Source: an uncultured Clostridia bacterium (GTDB taxonomy: Bacteria > Bacillota > Clostridia > Christensenellales > Aristaeellaceae). Taken from it: DNA of 33,845 bases. The notes under the pieces are model-generated. The model made no database searches and had not been told where the DNA came from. It saw only the letters and a list, made by a program, of their open reading frames with translations. Location of the stretch: assembly GCA_944364075.1 (NCBI GenBank), contig CALVVZ010000010.1:1-33845 (forward strand), read 5' to 3'. A program made the position numbers and the translations under genes. Of this stretch, positions 22,874 to 30,681 are shown piece by piece (within the stretch, counting starts at the first letter, position 1; each line of letters opens with the position of its first letter).

Positions 22874-24073
22874 ATGATTGAACGGAGAGCGTATCTGGAT
22901 GCGCTGTGGCGATGGAAGGATAAGCAGGTCATCAAGGTCATTACCGGGATTCGCCGATGCGGCAAATCCACGTTGATGGCGCTATATCAGCAGGAACTCG
23001 TGGAGCGCGGCGTTGCCAGGGAACAGATTTTGTCCGTCAATTTGGAAGATTACGCCAACTATGCGTTGCGTGATCCTCACAAGCTTCACGCCCATGTACT
23101 AGCGCAGGCGGAGAAGGTGCAGGGCAAACTCTATGTTTTTCTGGATGAGATTCAGAATGTGCAGGACTTTCCGCCGATGATTGACAGCCTGTTTCTCCGG
23201 CCGAATCTTGATCTGACCATCACGGGTTCCAACGCCTATATGCTTTCCGGGGAGCTGGCAACGTACCTGTCAGGCCGTTATGTGGCCATTGAAATGCTGC
23301 CACTGTCCTTTGCAGAATATATCCGGTTCACCGGGGATGAACATGATCTGGCCCGGAAGTACCGGGCATATTTGGAGACCAGTTCCTTTCCCTACGTTAC
23401 GGAACTGGCCGGGGACCCTAAGGCCATTGAGGAATACCTCAGCGGCATCTATCACACGGTGGTGCTCAAAGATGTGGTAGGCCGGATGAAGACGGCTGAC
23501 CCGATGATCCTGGAAAGCATCCTGCGCTTTGTCTACAGCAGCGTAGGCAGTCCCATATCCACCAAGAAGATTGCGGACACCCTTACTTCCCAGGGACGAA
23601 AGCAGGACGTGCGGACTGTCGAGCGGTATCTGGACGCATTCCTGGGCAGTTACATTGTCTATCAGGCGAAGCGGTATGACATCCGCGGCAAGCAGCATTT
23701 GAAAACCCTGGAAAAGTATTATGCCGTGGATATGGGACTGCGTTTCTTCCTGCTGGGACGGGCGCATGCCGATGCCGGTCATCTATTGGAAAATGTGGTT
23801 TATCTGGAACTACTGCGCCGGGGATATCAGGTTTTCATTGGAAAGCTGGATGAATACGAGGTGGATTTTGTTGCCGTTCATCAGCAGGGTATCCTGTATG
23901 TGCAGGTTGCAGCCACTGTCCGGGATGAAACCACCTTGCAGCGGGAATTGCGTCCCCTGCAGAAAATCAGCGACAACTATCCAAAAATCATATTGACGCT
24001 GGATGAAGACCCGGATATGGACTATGAAGGTATTCGCAGGCTGAACGCGCTGGATTGGCTTCTCCATCCGTAA
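22874..24073 (+). CDS. AAA_14/DUF4143 ATPase (cargo E)
   Basis: A 399-residue third member of the family, again of a separate subfamily. Walker A is GIRRCGKST (residues 25-33); Walker B is VFLDEIQNV; then ITGSNAYMLSGELATYLSGR. A DUF4143-like region carries a winged-helix-like segment (ISTKKIADTLTSQGR). The C-terminal DEYEVDFVAVHQQGILYVQVA has the D and the beta hairpin of a PD-(D/E)XK fold, but Q/A replace the usual E/K, so nuclease activity is doubtful. ATG 22874 is taken as start, 11 nt after AAGGAGG; GTG 22862 overlaps the SD. It has its own promoter and terminator between virB6 and prgI, in the same orientation as the backbone; no flanking duplication is seen. Confidence 0.85.
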   Translation: MIERRAYLDALWRWKDKQVIKVITGIRRCGKSTLMALYQQELVERGVAREQILSVNLEDYANYALRDPHKLHAHVLAQAEKVQGKLYVFLDEIQNVQDFPPMIDSLFLRPNLDLTITGSNAYMLSGELATYLSGRYVAIEMLPLSFAEYIRFTGDEHDLARKYRAYLETSSFPYVTELAGDPKAIEEYLSGIYHTVVLKDVVGRMKTADPMILESILRFVYSSVGSPISTKKIADTLTSQGRKQDVRTVERYLDAFLGSYIVYQAKRYDIRGKQHLKTLEKYYAVDMGLRFFLLGRAHADAGHLLENVVYLELLRRGYQVFIGKLDEYEVDFVAVHQQGILYVQVAATVRDETTLQRELRPLQKISDNYPKIILTLDEDPDMDYEGIRRLNALDWLLHP

Positions 24074-24092
24074 CATCCTTCCTCCCTCTGAA

Positions 24093-24118
24093 AACGCTGG
24101 CGATCTGCCGGCGTTTTT
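24093..24118 (+). terminator. Rho-independent terminator after cargo ATPase E
   Basis: AACGCTGGC (24093-24101), loop GATCT, GCCGGCGTT (24107-24115), then T's. The stem is 9 bp with one T-G pair. It isolates the cargo from prgI, which starts 25 bp further on. Confidence 0.8.
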
Positions 24119-24142
24119 CTGTTACAAAAGGAGTTTTTGTCT

Positions 24143-24523
24143 ATGGCTTACGTACCCGTTCCCAAAGACCTGACGCAGGTGAAGTCGCGGTTTCTTTTCG
24201 GACTCACCCGGCGGCAGGTGCTGTTCTTCGGTCTGGGCGCGCTCACGGGCGTGCCTTTTTTTCTGCTCATCCGGCATTCGGTCAACACCAGTTTGGCTAC
24301 CATGCTCATGATGCTGCTGATGCTGCCGTTTTTTCTCCTGGCCCTGTACGAAAAAAACGGTCACCTCCTGGAAGCCGTGCTGGGCCAGATAATACAGGCC
24401 CGCTACCTCCGCCCCAGACGCCGTCCCTATCAAACCGACAACTTCTACGCTGCCCTGGACCGCAGCGCCGGAATACACAAAGAGGTGAACCGCATTGTTC
24501 AAACAGCACGAAAAACCAAGTAA
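24143..24523 (+). CDS. PrgI-family conjugation membrane protein
   Basis: A 126-residue PrgI-family protein (VirB3-like), part of the type IV secretion inner-membrane assembly next to VirB4. It begins MAYVPVPKDLTQVKSRFLFG and has two membrane segments (~28-50, VLFFGLGALTGVPFFLLI; ~54-72, ATMLMMLLMLPFFLLAL). A basic cytoplasmic tail contains YLRPRRRPYQTDN. ATG 24143, with AAAGGAG 9 nt upstream, is preferred to TTG 24137. Its last 29 bp overlap the start of virB4. Confidence 0.85.
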   Translation: MAYVPVPKDLTQVKSRFLFGLTRRQVLFFGLGALTGVPFFLLIRHSVNTSLATMLMMLLMLPFFLLALYEKNGHLLEAVLGQIIQARYLRPRRRPYQTDNFYAALDRSAGIHKEVNRIVQTARKTK

Positions 24524-26909
24524 GACCCCCGTAAAGCTCACCCGAGCGGAAAGAAAGCGGATTGCCGCCCTGCTGGCCCGGGCGCACCCCCAGCAGCGCG
24601 CGCCGCGCACCGCCCAGCAAACCCTTCCCTACGACTGCATGTGGCCGGACGGTATCTGCCTGGCGGACCATACGCTTTATACCCGTACCGTGCAGTTTCA
24701 GGATGTGGCATACCACCTGGCCCAGGCCGACGAGCAGGAGAGCATCTTTGGCCGGTGGTGCGACCTGCTCAACTACTTCGATCACAGCATTCATATCCAG
24801 CTCAACTGCGTCAACCGGGACAACCGGGAGGCGTTCCGCCGCGCCATGCGCATTCGCGGACAGGGGGACGCTCCGCAAGAGACGGCCCAGGCATATGACC
24901 AGATGCTCCGGCAGCAGCTGTCCAAGGGCTGGAACGGCATGTTCCAGGAGAAGTATCTCACCGTGGGCATTCAGGCGGAAAACATCAAAGCGGCCCGGCC
25001 GCGTCTGGAGCATATCACCCAGGATGTGCTGGGCAATTTCAAAAAGCTGAACGCTCAGGCAGCGCCCCTGGACGGCAAGGACCGCCTGGCCCTGATGCAC
25101 CGCATACTTCACGGCAGCCGCGCGCCCTTCGCTTTCGACTGGCGCTGGCTGTCCGCTACGGGCCTGTCCACTAAGGATTTCATCGCGCCCAGCAGCTTTG
25201 ACTTTTCCGGCAAGAGCCAGTTCGTCATGGGGAATCTCCATGGCGCGGTATCCTATTTTCAGATTCTGGCGGCGGAGCTGAAGGACCGGGTGCTGGCGGA
25301 TTTTTTGGCCATGCAGTCCGAGCTGGTGCTGAGCCTGCACATCCAGTCCATCGACCAGGTGGAAGCGGTAAAGCTGGTCAAGCGCAAGCTCACGGACCTG
25401 GACAGCATGAAGATTACCGAGCAGAAAAAGGCCGTGCGCGCCGGTTATGATATCGACATTCTGCCCAGCGACCTGACCACTTATGGCGTAGACGCCCGAA
25501 AACTGCTGGAGGATCTCCAAAGCCGAAATGAAAGGATGTTTCTGCTCACTTTTCTGGTGCTGAACACCGCGGAAAGCCGCAACCAGCTCAGGCTCAACCT
25601 GGCCCAGGCCCGGAGCCTGGCCCTGCAGCACAACAGCCGCCTGCTGCCTCTGGACTTTCAGCAGGAGAGCGGCCTGATTTCCTGCCTGCCGCTGGGCGTA
25701 AACAAAATCGGCATCCAGCGCGGCCTCACCACCACGGCCACCGCCATCTTTGTGCCCTTTACCAATCAGGAGCTTTTCCAGGAAAAGCCCGACGCCCTGT
25801 ACTACGGGCTGCACGCGGTGAGCCACAACCCGATCATCGCCAGCCGCAAGGATTGCCACAACGGCAACGGTCTGATTCTGGGGACGCCCGGCTCCGGCAA
25901 GTCCTTCGCAGCCAAGCGGGAAATGACCCATGTGGTCTGCGCCACCCGGGACGATGTGCTCATCTGCGACCCGGAAAGCGAGTATGCCTCCCTGGTGCAG
26001 GCGCTGAACGGCCAGTGCGTCCATATCTCCGCCGTGAGCAAGGACGTCATCAACCCCATGGACCTATACATGGAGGAAGGCGACGATCTCAACGAGCTGC
26101 TCATTCTCAAGAGCGACTTTGTCCTCTCCTTCTGCGAACTCATCATGAAAGGGCAGGTGACCCCGGAGCAGCGGTCCGTCATCGATCGTTGCCTGCCGAA
26201 AATCTACGCCCCCTATTTCGCCAACCCCGTACCGGAAAACATGCCGGTGCTGGGCGATCTGTACGCTGCCCTGCTGGCCCAGGACAATCCCCACGCCCGG
26301 CAGATCGCCACCGCCCTGGAAATCTACGTGACCGGTTCCCTGAAGGTTTTCAACGGGCGCACTAACGTACAGCTGAACAAGCGGGTGGTCTGCTTCGACA
26401 TCCGCGCCCTGGGCAAGCAGCTCAAGCCGGTGGGCATGCTCCTGGTGCAGGATCAAATTTGGAACCGTGTATCGGCCAACCGGGCCAAGGGCGTTTATAC
26501 CTGGTGCTACCTGGATGAATTCCACTTGCTGCTCAAGGACAGGCAGACCGCGGCCTACAGCATTGAAATCTGGAAGCGGTTCCGCAAGTGGGGCGGGCTG
26601 CCCACGGGCATCACCCAGAATGTGCAGGACCTGCTGGCCTCCCCGGAGGTGGAAGACATCTTCGCCAACAGCGATTTCATCTACATGCTGAATCAGCGGG
26701 GAGAAGACCGGGAGATTCTGGCGCAGCACCTGAACATCTCTCCCGGGTTGCAGCAGTACATCACCAATGCCGGCGCAGGCGAAGGGCTGATGTTCTTTGG
26801 CGACCGGATTGTGCCCTTCTGTGACGCTTTCCCGGCGGATAATCCCCTGTACCGCCTGATGACCACCCGACTGGGAGAAGCACAGCCCGAAGGGGGGACG
26901 GCCTCATGA
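24495..26909 (+). CDS. virB4: VirB4-type conjugation ATPase
   Basis: An 804-residue ATPase that powers the type IV channel; CD1110-like member of the VirB4/TraE family. The N-terminal half (~residues 50-400) is the VirB4-specific domain. The C-terminal half has Walker A GTPGSGKS (463-470), DVLICDPESEYASL, Walker B YLDEFHLLL (D674, E675) and an arginine/glutamine-rich end that includes GITQNVQDLL and MLNQRGEDREIL. Length and motif order are normal, so it appears intact. TTG 24495 is used, with AGAGGTGA ahead of it inside prgI. The stop overlaps the start of the next small gene (ATGA). Confidence 0.92.
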   Translation: MFKQHEKPSKTPVKLTRAERKRIAALLARAHPQQRAPRTAQQTLPYDCMWPDGICLADHTLYTRTVQFQDVAYHLAQADEQESIFGRWCDLLNYFDHSIHIQLNCVNRDNREAFRRAMRIRGQGDAPQETAQAYDQMLRQQLSKGWNGMFQEKYLTVGIQAENIKAARPRLEHITQDVLGNFKKLNAQAAPLDGKDRLALMHRILHGSRAPFAFDWRWLSATGLSTKDFIAPSSFDFSGKSQFVMGNLHGAVSYFQILAAELKDRVLADFLAMQSELVLSLHIQSIDQVEAVKLVKRKLTDLDSMKITEQKKAVRAGYDIDILPSDLTTYGVDARKLLEDLQSRNERMFLLTFLVLNTAESRNQLRLNLAQARSLALQHNSRLLPLDFQQESGLISCLPLGVNKIGIQRGLTTTATAIFVPFTNQELFQEKPDALYYGLHAVSHNPIIASRKDCHNGNGLILGTPGSGKSFAAKREMTHVVCATRDDVLICDPESEYASLVQALNGQCVHISAVSKDVINPMDLYMEEGDDLNELLILKSDFVLSFCELIMKGQVTPEQRSVIDRCLPKIYAPYFANPVPENMPVLGDLYAALLAQDNPHARQIATALEIYVTGSLKVFNGRTNVQLNKRVVCFDIRALGKQLKPVGMLLVQDQIWNRVSANRAKGVYTWCYLDEFHLLLKDRQTAAYSIEIWKRFRKWGGLPTGITQNVQDLLASPEVEDIFANSDFIYMLNQRGEDREILAQHLNISPGLQQYITNAGAGEGLMFFGDRIVPFCDAFPADNPLYRLMTTRLGEAQPEGGTAS

Positions 26910-27067
26910 CCTGGTTTGTCGTCTGGGTGCTGCTGAGCGTGGCGTGCAGCATAGTGCTGCTGTCCCTGTGCGCCGTGGCGTCAGAGGCTGACCGGCAGAT
27001 GGAGGAGGAGCTTCGCCGGATGCAGCAGGAGCAAGAACTGGGAAAGGAGCGGAAGCATGGATCATGA
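26906..27067 (+). CDS. Small single-span membrane protein between virB4 and the NlpC/P60 gene
   Basis: A 53-residue ORF overlapping virB4 by ATGA and the next gene by 11 bp. MTWFVVWVLLSVACSIVLLS plus LCAVA is one hydrophobic membrane segment. A highly charged coil-like tail follows (EADRQMEEELRRMQQEQELG). Overlap at both ends within a co-directional operon makes it very likely to be translated. Small proteins at this place occur in Tn1549-type ICEs; their function is unknown. Confidence 0.65.
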   Translation: MTWFVVWVLLSVACSIVLLSLCAVASEADRQMEEELRRMQQEQELGKERKHGS

Positions 27068-28748
27068 GCCGAAGCAGACGGTCCAAAGGCTGCGGTTTGC
27101 CGGGAAGGAGCGGGACGGGCCTCCGGAGCATCCCGACGGGAAAACGCCGGTGCAGCGGCAGCGAGCGCAGCGATTGCGCGCGTCCCAGGCAAAGCCTGGG
27201 GCGCTGCGCCGGGAGCAGGATGCGCCGCCGGAGATGTCCAGACTGACGCCTGACCCGCTGCATGCCGTCACCGGAAGGCTGCGGCATCAGGTATCCCAGG
27301 CCAACGAGGACGAGAACGCCGGAGTGGACGCGGCCCTATCCGGCGAACAGGCGTCGGAAACCCTGCTGCAAGCGGGAGAGAGCGCCTATCGCCGGGTCAA
27401 AACGCCCGGCAGGGCGAAGCCGGTACCTCAGCGCACGGAGAAAACCGTCCCCCACGGGTTGCAGCCCGGACAGGCCGTGCAGTCCGGCACGCCCTCCCTT
27501 GCCCACGCCCGGCAGAAGCGCGCCATCCGCCGGGCCTACGCAAGGCTTGGGCATGGATACGATGCGCCCGGTCCTGCGCCCACCGGCGCGGCGAAGGCTG
27601 TCCGCAAAGCGGCGGCTGCGCGCCGTCCCGCGGCCCTTGTACGCCGTAAAAAGCGCCGCCTGTTTCTGCTGGCAGCCCTGGGGGCCATGCTGCTGTTTGT
27701 TATGAACGGCCTGTCCGCCTGCGCGCCCCTGGGGGAAACCCTGATTCAATCCCTTGTCATCGGGACCTATCCCGCCACGGAGGAAGACGTGCTGGCCGCG
27801 GAACGCGCCTACGCGCAGATGGAACGGGAATTGCAGGAGGAAATCGACCACTACGCGGCGCGGCACCCCGGCTATGACGAGTATATCATCAACGCGCAGG
27901 AAATCTGGCACGATCCCTACGCGCTCATGGCCATCATCAGCGCCAGGCACGGCGGCGAGGAATGGACCCTGGACAGCGCCTATGGCACGCTGGAAAAGTA
28001 TTTTCAGCTGCAATACATCCTCACGGAGGAAGTGCAAACGGAAACCCGCTACCGCACGGAGATACGCCTGGGACTGCGGGAGGAAACCGATCCCGGAACC
28101 GGTGAGACGCTGTACATCCCTTACGAGTATGAGGAAGAAGTGCCTTACACCTACCGCATCTGCACGGTGACCCTTGAGAACAAAAACCTGTCCCATCTGC
28201 CGGTGTACAGCATGAGCCGGGAAGCCATGGGGCTGTACGCCCTGTACATGTCCACGCTGGGTAATATGCCGGACCTGTTTGCGGGCAACCCCCATGCTTC
28301 CCATCTTCGTGATCCCATGATTTACGAAGTTCCCCAGGAGGTGCTGGACGCGGACCCGCGCTTTGCCGCGCTCCTCCAGGAGGCCAACCGCTACATCGGT
28401 TACCCCTATGTCTGGGGCGGGGACAGCCCGGAGACCAGCTTTGACTGTTCCGGGTTCATCAGCTATGTGTTCACAAACAGCGGGGTCTATGACACGGGCA
28501 GGCGGGGCGCAACGGGCTTGTACAGCTTATGCCGCAAGATCTCCCCGGCGGAAGCCAGGCCGGGGGACCTGGTCTTCTTCCAGGGTACCCTGGGGGAAGG
28601 CGTGGACGGCAACGACGGCATTACCCATGTGGGCATGTACGTGGGCGACCACAAAATGATCCACTGCGGAAACCCCATCGGATACGCCGATCTCAACGAC
28701 GCTTACTGGCGGCAACATTTCTATGGATACGGGCGCGTGCCCGAATAA
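27057..28748 (+). CDS. NlpC/P60 cell-wall hydrolase of the conjugation machinery (CD1108-like)
   Basis: A 563-residue membrane-anchored peptidoglycan hydrolase that opens the wall for the transfer channel. The long basic, Pro/Gln/Arg-rich cytoplasmic N-terminus (~1-200) is of low complexity. One membrane segment follows (~202-222, LFLLAALGAMLLFVMNGLSA), then a stalk/CD1108-type region (~235-430). The C-terminal NlpC/P60 domain has YPYVWGGDSPETSFDCSGF with catalytic C464, then H524 (ITHVGMYVG) and a further polar residue H536 (MIHCGN). Start ATG 27057 with AAAGGAGC upstream. It lies between virB4 and DUF4315 as in related ICEs. No second lytic (lysozyme-like) domain is evident. Confidence 0.88.
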   Translation: MDHEPKQTVQRLRFAGKERDGPPEHPDGKTPVQRQRAQRLRASQAKPGALRREQDAPPEMSRLTPDPLHAVTGRLRHQVSQANEDENAGVDAALSGEQASETLLQAGESAYRRVKTPGRAKPVPQRTEKTVPHGLQPGQAVQSGTPSLAHARQKRAIRRAYARLGHGYDAPGPAPTGAAKAVRKAAAARRPAALVRRKKRRLFLLAALGAMLLFVMNGLSACAPLGETLIQSLVIGTYPATEEDVLAAERAYAQMERELQEEIDHYAARHPGYDEYIINAQEIWHDPYALMAIISARHGGEEWTLDSAYGTLEKYFQLQYILTEEVQTETRYRTEIRLGLREETDPGTGETLYIPYEYEEEVPYTYRICTVTLENKNLSHLPVYSMSREAMGLYALYMSTLGNMPDLFAGNPHASHLRDPMIYEVPQEVLDADPRFAALLQEANRYIGYPYVWGGDSPETSFDCSGFISYVFTNSGVYDTGRRGATGLYSLCRKISPAEARPGDLVFFQGTLGEGVDGNDGITHVGMYVGDHKMIHCGNPIGYADLNDAYWRQHFYGYGRVPE

Positions 28749-28758
28749 AGGAGGAACC

Positions 28759-29019
28759 ATGAACAAACTGGAGCGTTACCGCGCTTTGCAGCAGAAGAAA
28801 CGGGCCAAGCTGGAGAAAGCGCAGCAGGACATGAACCAGATCGACCAACTGGTGCAGGAGGAAGAAAACACGCAGATTCTCGCGGTGGTGCGGAGCTATG
28901 CCATGACCCCCGAGGAACTGGCGGTATTTCTGCGGGACCAGCATACGGGCGCTGTCCCGCTGGTACCAGAATACCCGAAAGAACAGGAGGGCATAGACAA
29001 TGAAACAGGCAACCCCTGA
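28759..29019 (+). CDS. DUF4315-family coiled-coil protein
   Basis: An 86-residue, highly charged helical protein: MNKLERYRALQQKKRAKLEK followed by a QQDMNQIDQLVQEEEN coil, then MTPEELAVFLRDQ. This matches the small DUF4315 proteins found just upstream of CD1107 in Tn1549-type ICEs. ATG 28759 with SD AAAGGAGG is used rather than the upstream in-frame ATG at 28723, which lies inside the preceding gene. The 3' end overlaps the start of the CD1107 gene by 20 bp. Function unknown. Confidence 0.8.
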   Translation: MNKLERYRALQQKKRAKLEKAQQDMNQIDQLVQEEENTQILAVVRSYAMTPEELAVFLRDQHTGAVPLVPEYPKEQEGIDNETGNP

Positions 29020-30592
29020 AATGGCAACGGTAAGAGCGATCCTGGCAGCCACGGTGCTCCTGGCGATTCTGTCGGCGGTCCTGGGGCCGGGCGCGATGGC
29101 GGAAAGCGCCGGTATCCCGGAGCTTTATGAGGGCCTGGTGATTCTGGATGATCCCGCCTATTTCATTTTCCAGGACGAGGAAGAAGCAGCGGCGGCGCAA
29201 ACGCAAGGCGCCCTCACCAGCGCACCGCCGGCATCTGCGCAGCCGTCTGTGGAACCCACCACGGAGGCCACAGGCCAACCCACCGCGGAACCTACGCCAG
29301 CAGCCACCACGGAAACGCCTTCCACGGAGCCGGAACCCACGGAGGAGCCTGTTCCGTCGCCCACGGTGGAGCCAACCCATGCGCCGGAGCCTGCCTACAC
29401 CATTGTCATCACCCCGCCCACGGGCTGGCGCAATACCGCTTCCGCTCAGGTGCGCATCGAGATTACCGACGAACACGGCACCGGCTGGGACAGCGTCCGC
29501 GCAAGCACCGGCAGCGCCGGATGGACCGACCTGACCGAGGCGTTCCGTCAGGGCAACACCGCCGAGCTGGAGGTGGCGAACAATGGGACCCTGGTGGTTC
29601 GCGTTACCGATCCCTATGGCGAGTATCATGAGGAGCAGGCAAAGATCAACTGCTTTGACCGTCAGGCTCCCACCGTGACCGCAGGTATCGACGGCGAACC
29701 GCTGCACATCGAAGCCACCGACGACCTTTCCGGCGTGGCGGGGATTCAGGTCAACGGCCTGCTCTTTACGGCCCTTGAGAATGGCAGCATTGACGTGCAG
29801 TTTGACGAAGCCTTGCGCAGCTATGCGAAGCTTGCCATACGCGCCTATGACTTTGCGGGGAATTTCTCCCAGGCGGTGACCTTGGAGAATCCCTATTACG
29901 GCTACCCGGCAACGCCTACGCCCGCGCCCACCGCCACCCCCAAACCCACTGTCAAGCCCACCAAAGCGCCTTCCGGCGGCGGCTCCGCAAGCAAGCCCAC
30001 CGTCAAGCCCACGGCCACGCCTACGGCATCGCCCACCACATCCCCGGTGGTGATACTGCCCACACCCACGCCCGTGTATATCCAGACCGGCCCCGGCCAG
30101 GCCTTCACCCAGAGCGGCAACATGCAAACGGTGGACCTGCTCTATGCCAGCAACACCAACAAACAGTTTATCACCGTGCAGTCCCGGGGCGGGCAGACGT
30201 ATTACCTCATCATCGACTACGATAAGCCCATCGACGAGGAAAACGAGATATACGAAACCTACTTCCTGAACCTGGTGGACGAGCGGGACCTGCTGTCCCT
30301 GCTCAGCGAGGAGGACATGCCCACGCCGACTCCCACGCCCAGTCCCACGCCTGTGCCTACCCAAGCGCCCACTCCGGTTCCCGCGCAGACGCAGCAGGAA
30401 AAGGATACCGGCACGGGGTGGCTGGCGCTGGCCGTCCTGTGCCTGCTGGCGGCGGGCGGCGCGATGTGGTTCCTGAAGTTCCGCAAAAGCGGCGCTCCCG
30501 CCCGGCCTGCCTTCATGGAATATGAAGAAGCGGAGGAGGAAGAACCCGAGATGGAAGAACCCGGCGAAGCAGAGGAGAACGAAGACATCTGA
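29000..30592 (+). CDS. CD1107-family (DUF4366-like) exported membrane protein
   Basis: A 530-residue surface protein of Tn1549-type ICEs. It has a signal peptide (AILAATVLLAILSAVLGPGAMAE, given in part), a Pro/Thr/Glu-rich linker (~60-130), an Ig-like domain (~135-300; TGWRNTASAQVRIEITDEHG, AYDFAGNFSQAVTLENP) and a second Thr/Pro linker. The conserved core follows (~345-430: VDLLYASNTNKQFITVQSRG, YETYFLNLVDERDLLSLL). After another Pro-rich stretch come a membrane segment (~473-492, WLALAVLCLLAAGGAMWFL) and a very acidic cytoplasmic tail. It probably belongs to the extracellular part of the transfer machinery. A remnant of a related gene lies at 15236. Confidence 0.8.
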   Translation: MKQATPEMATVRAILAATVLLAILSAVLGPGAMAESAGIPELYEGLVILDDPAYFIFQDEEEAAAAQTQGALTSAPPASAQPSVEPTTEATGQPTAEPTPAATTETPSTEPEPTEEPVPSPTVEPTHAPEPAYTIVITPPTGWRNTASAQVRIEITDEHGTGWDSVRASTGSAGWTDLTEAFRQGNTAELEVANNGTLVVRVTDPYGEYHEEQAKINCFDRQAPTVTAGIDGEPLHIEATDDLSGVAGIQVNGLLFTALENGSIDVQFDEALRSYAKLAIRAYDFAGNFSQAVTLENPYYGYPATPTPAPTATPKPTVKPTKAPSGGGSASKPTVKPTATPTASPTTSPVVILPTPTPVYIQTGPGQAFTQSGNMQTVDLLYASNTNKQFITVQSRGGQTYYLIIDYDKPIDEENEIYETYFLNLVDERDLLSLLSEEDMPTPTPTPSPTPVPTQAPTPVPAQTQQEKDTGTGWLALAVLCLLAAGGAMWFLKFRKSGAPARPAFMEYEEAEEEEPEMEEPGEAEENEDI

Positions 30593-30607
30593 CAGTGCAA
30601 TACAAGA

Positions 30608-30630
30608 GGGCGAGCCGCTTGGACTCGCCC
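30608..30630 (+). terminator. Hairpin between CD1107 and topB
   Basis: GGGCGAG (30608-30614) pairs with CTCGCCC (30624-30630) over a 9-nt loop. There is no T run, so this is a weak or non-canonical terminator or an mRNA-processing hairpin. The rest of 30593-30681 holds only the topB SD (AAGGAG at ~30670). Confidence 0.45.
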
Positions 30631-30681
30631 GCTTGCTGTTGGGTATAGCTTGACGTTCCAGACAAGAGCAAGGAGAAAAAC

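Noticed and set aside
24306..26024. 572-aa minus-strand ORF opposite virB4
   Set aside because: Antisense shadow of the well-supported VirB4 frame.
30061..30110. YIQTG inside the CD1107-family protein as a second sortase signal
   Set aside because: It lies mid-protein, far from the C-terminal membrane segment, so it cannot serve as a sorting signal; the resemblance to VIQTG is probably chance.
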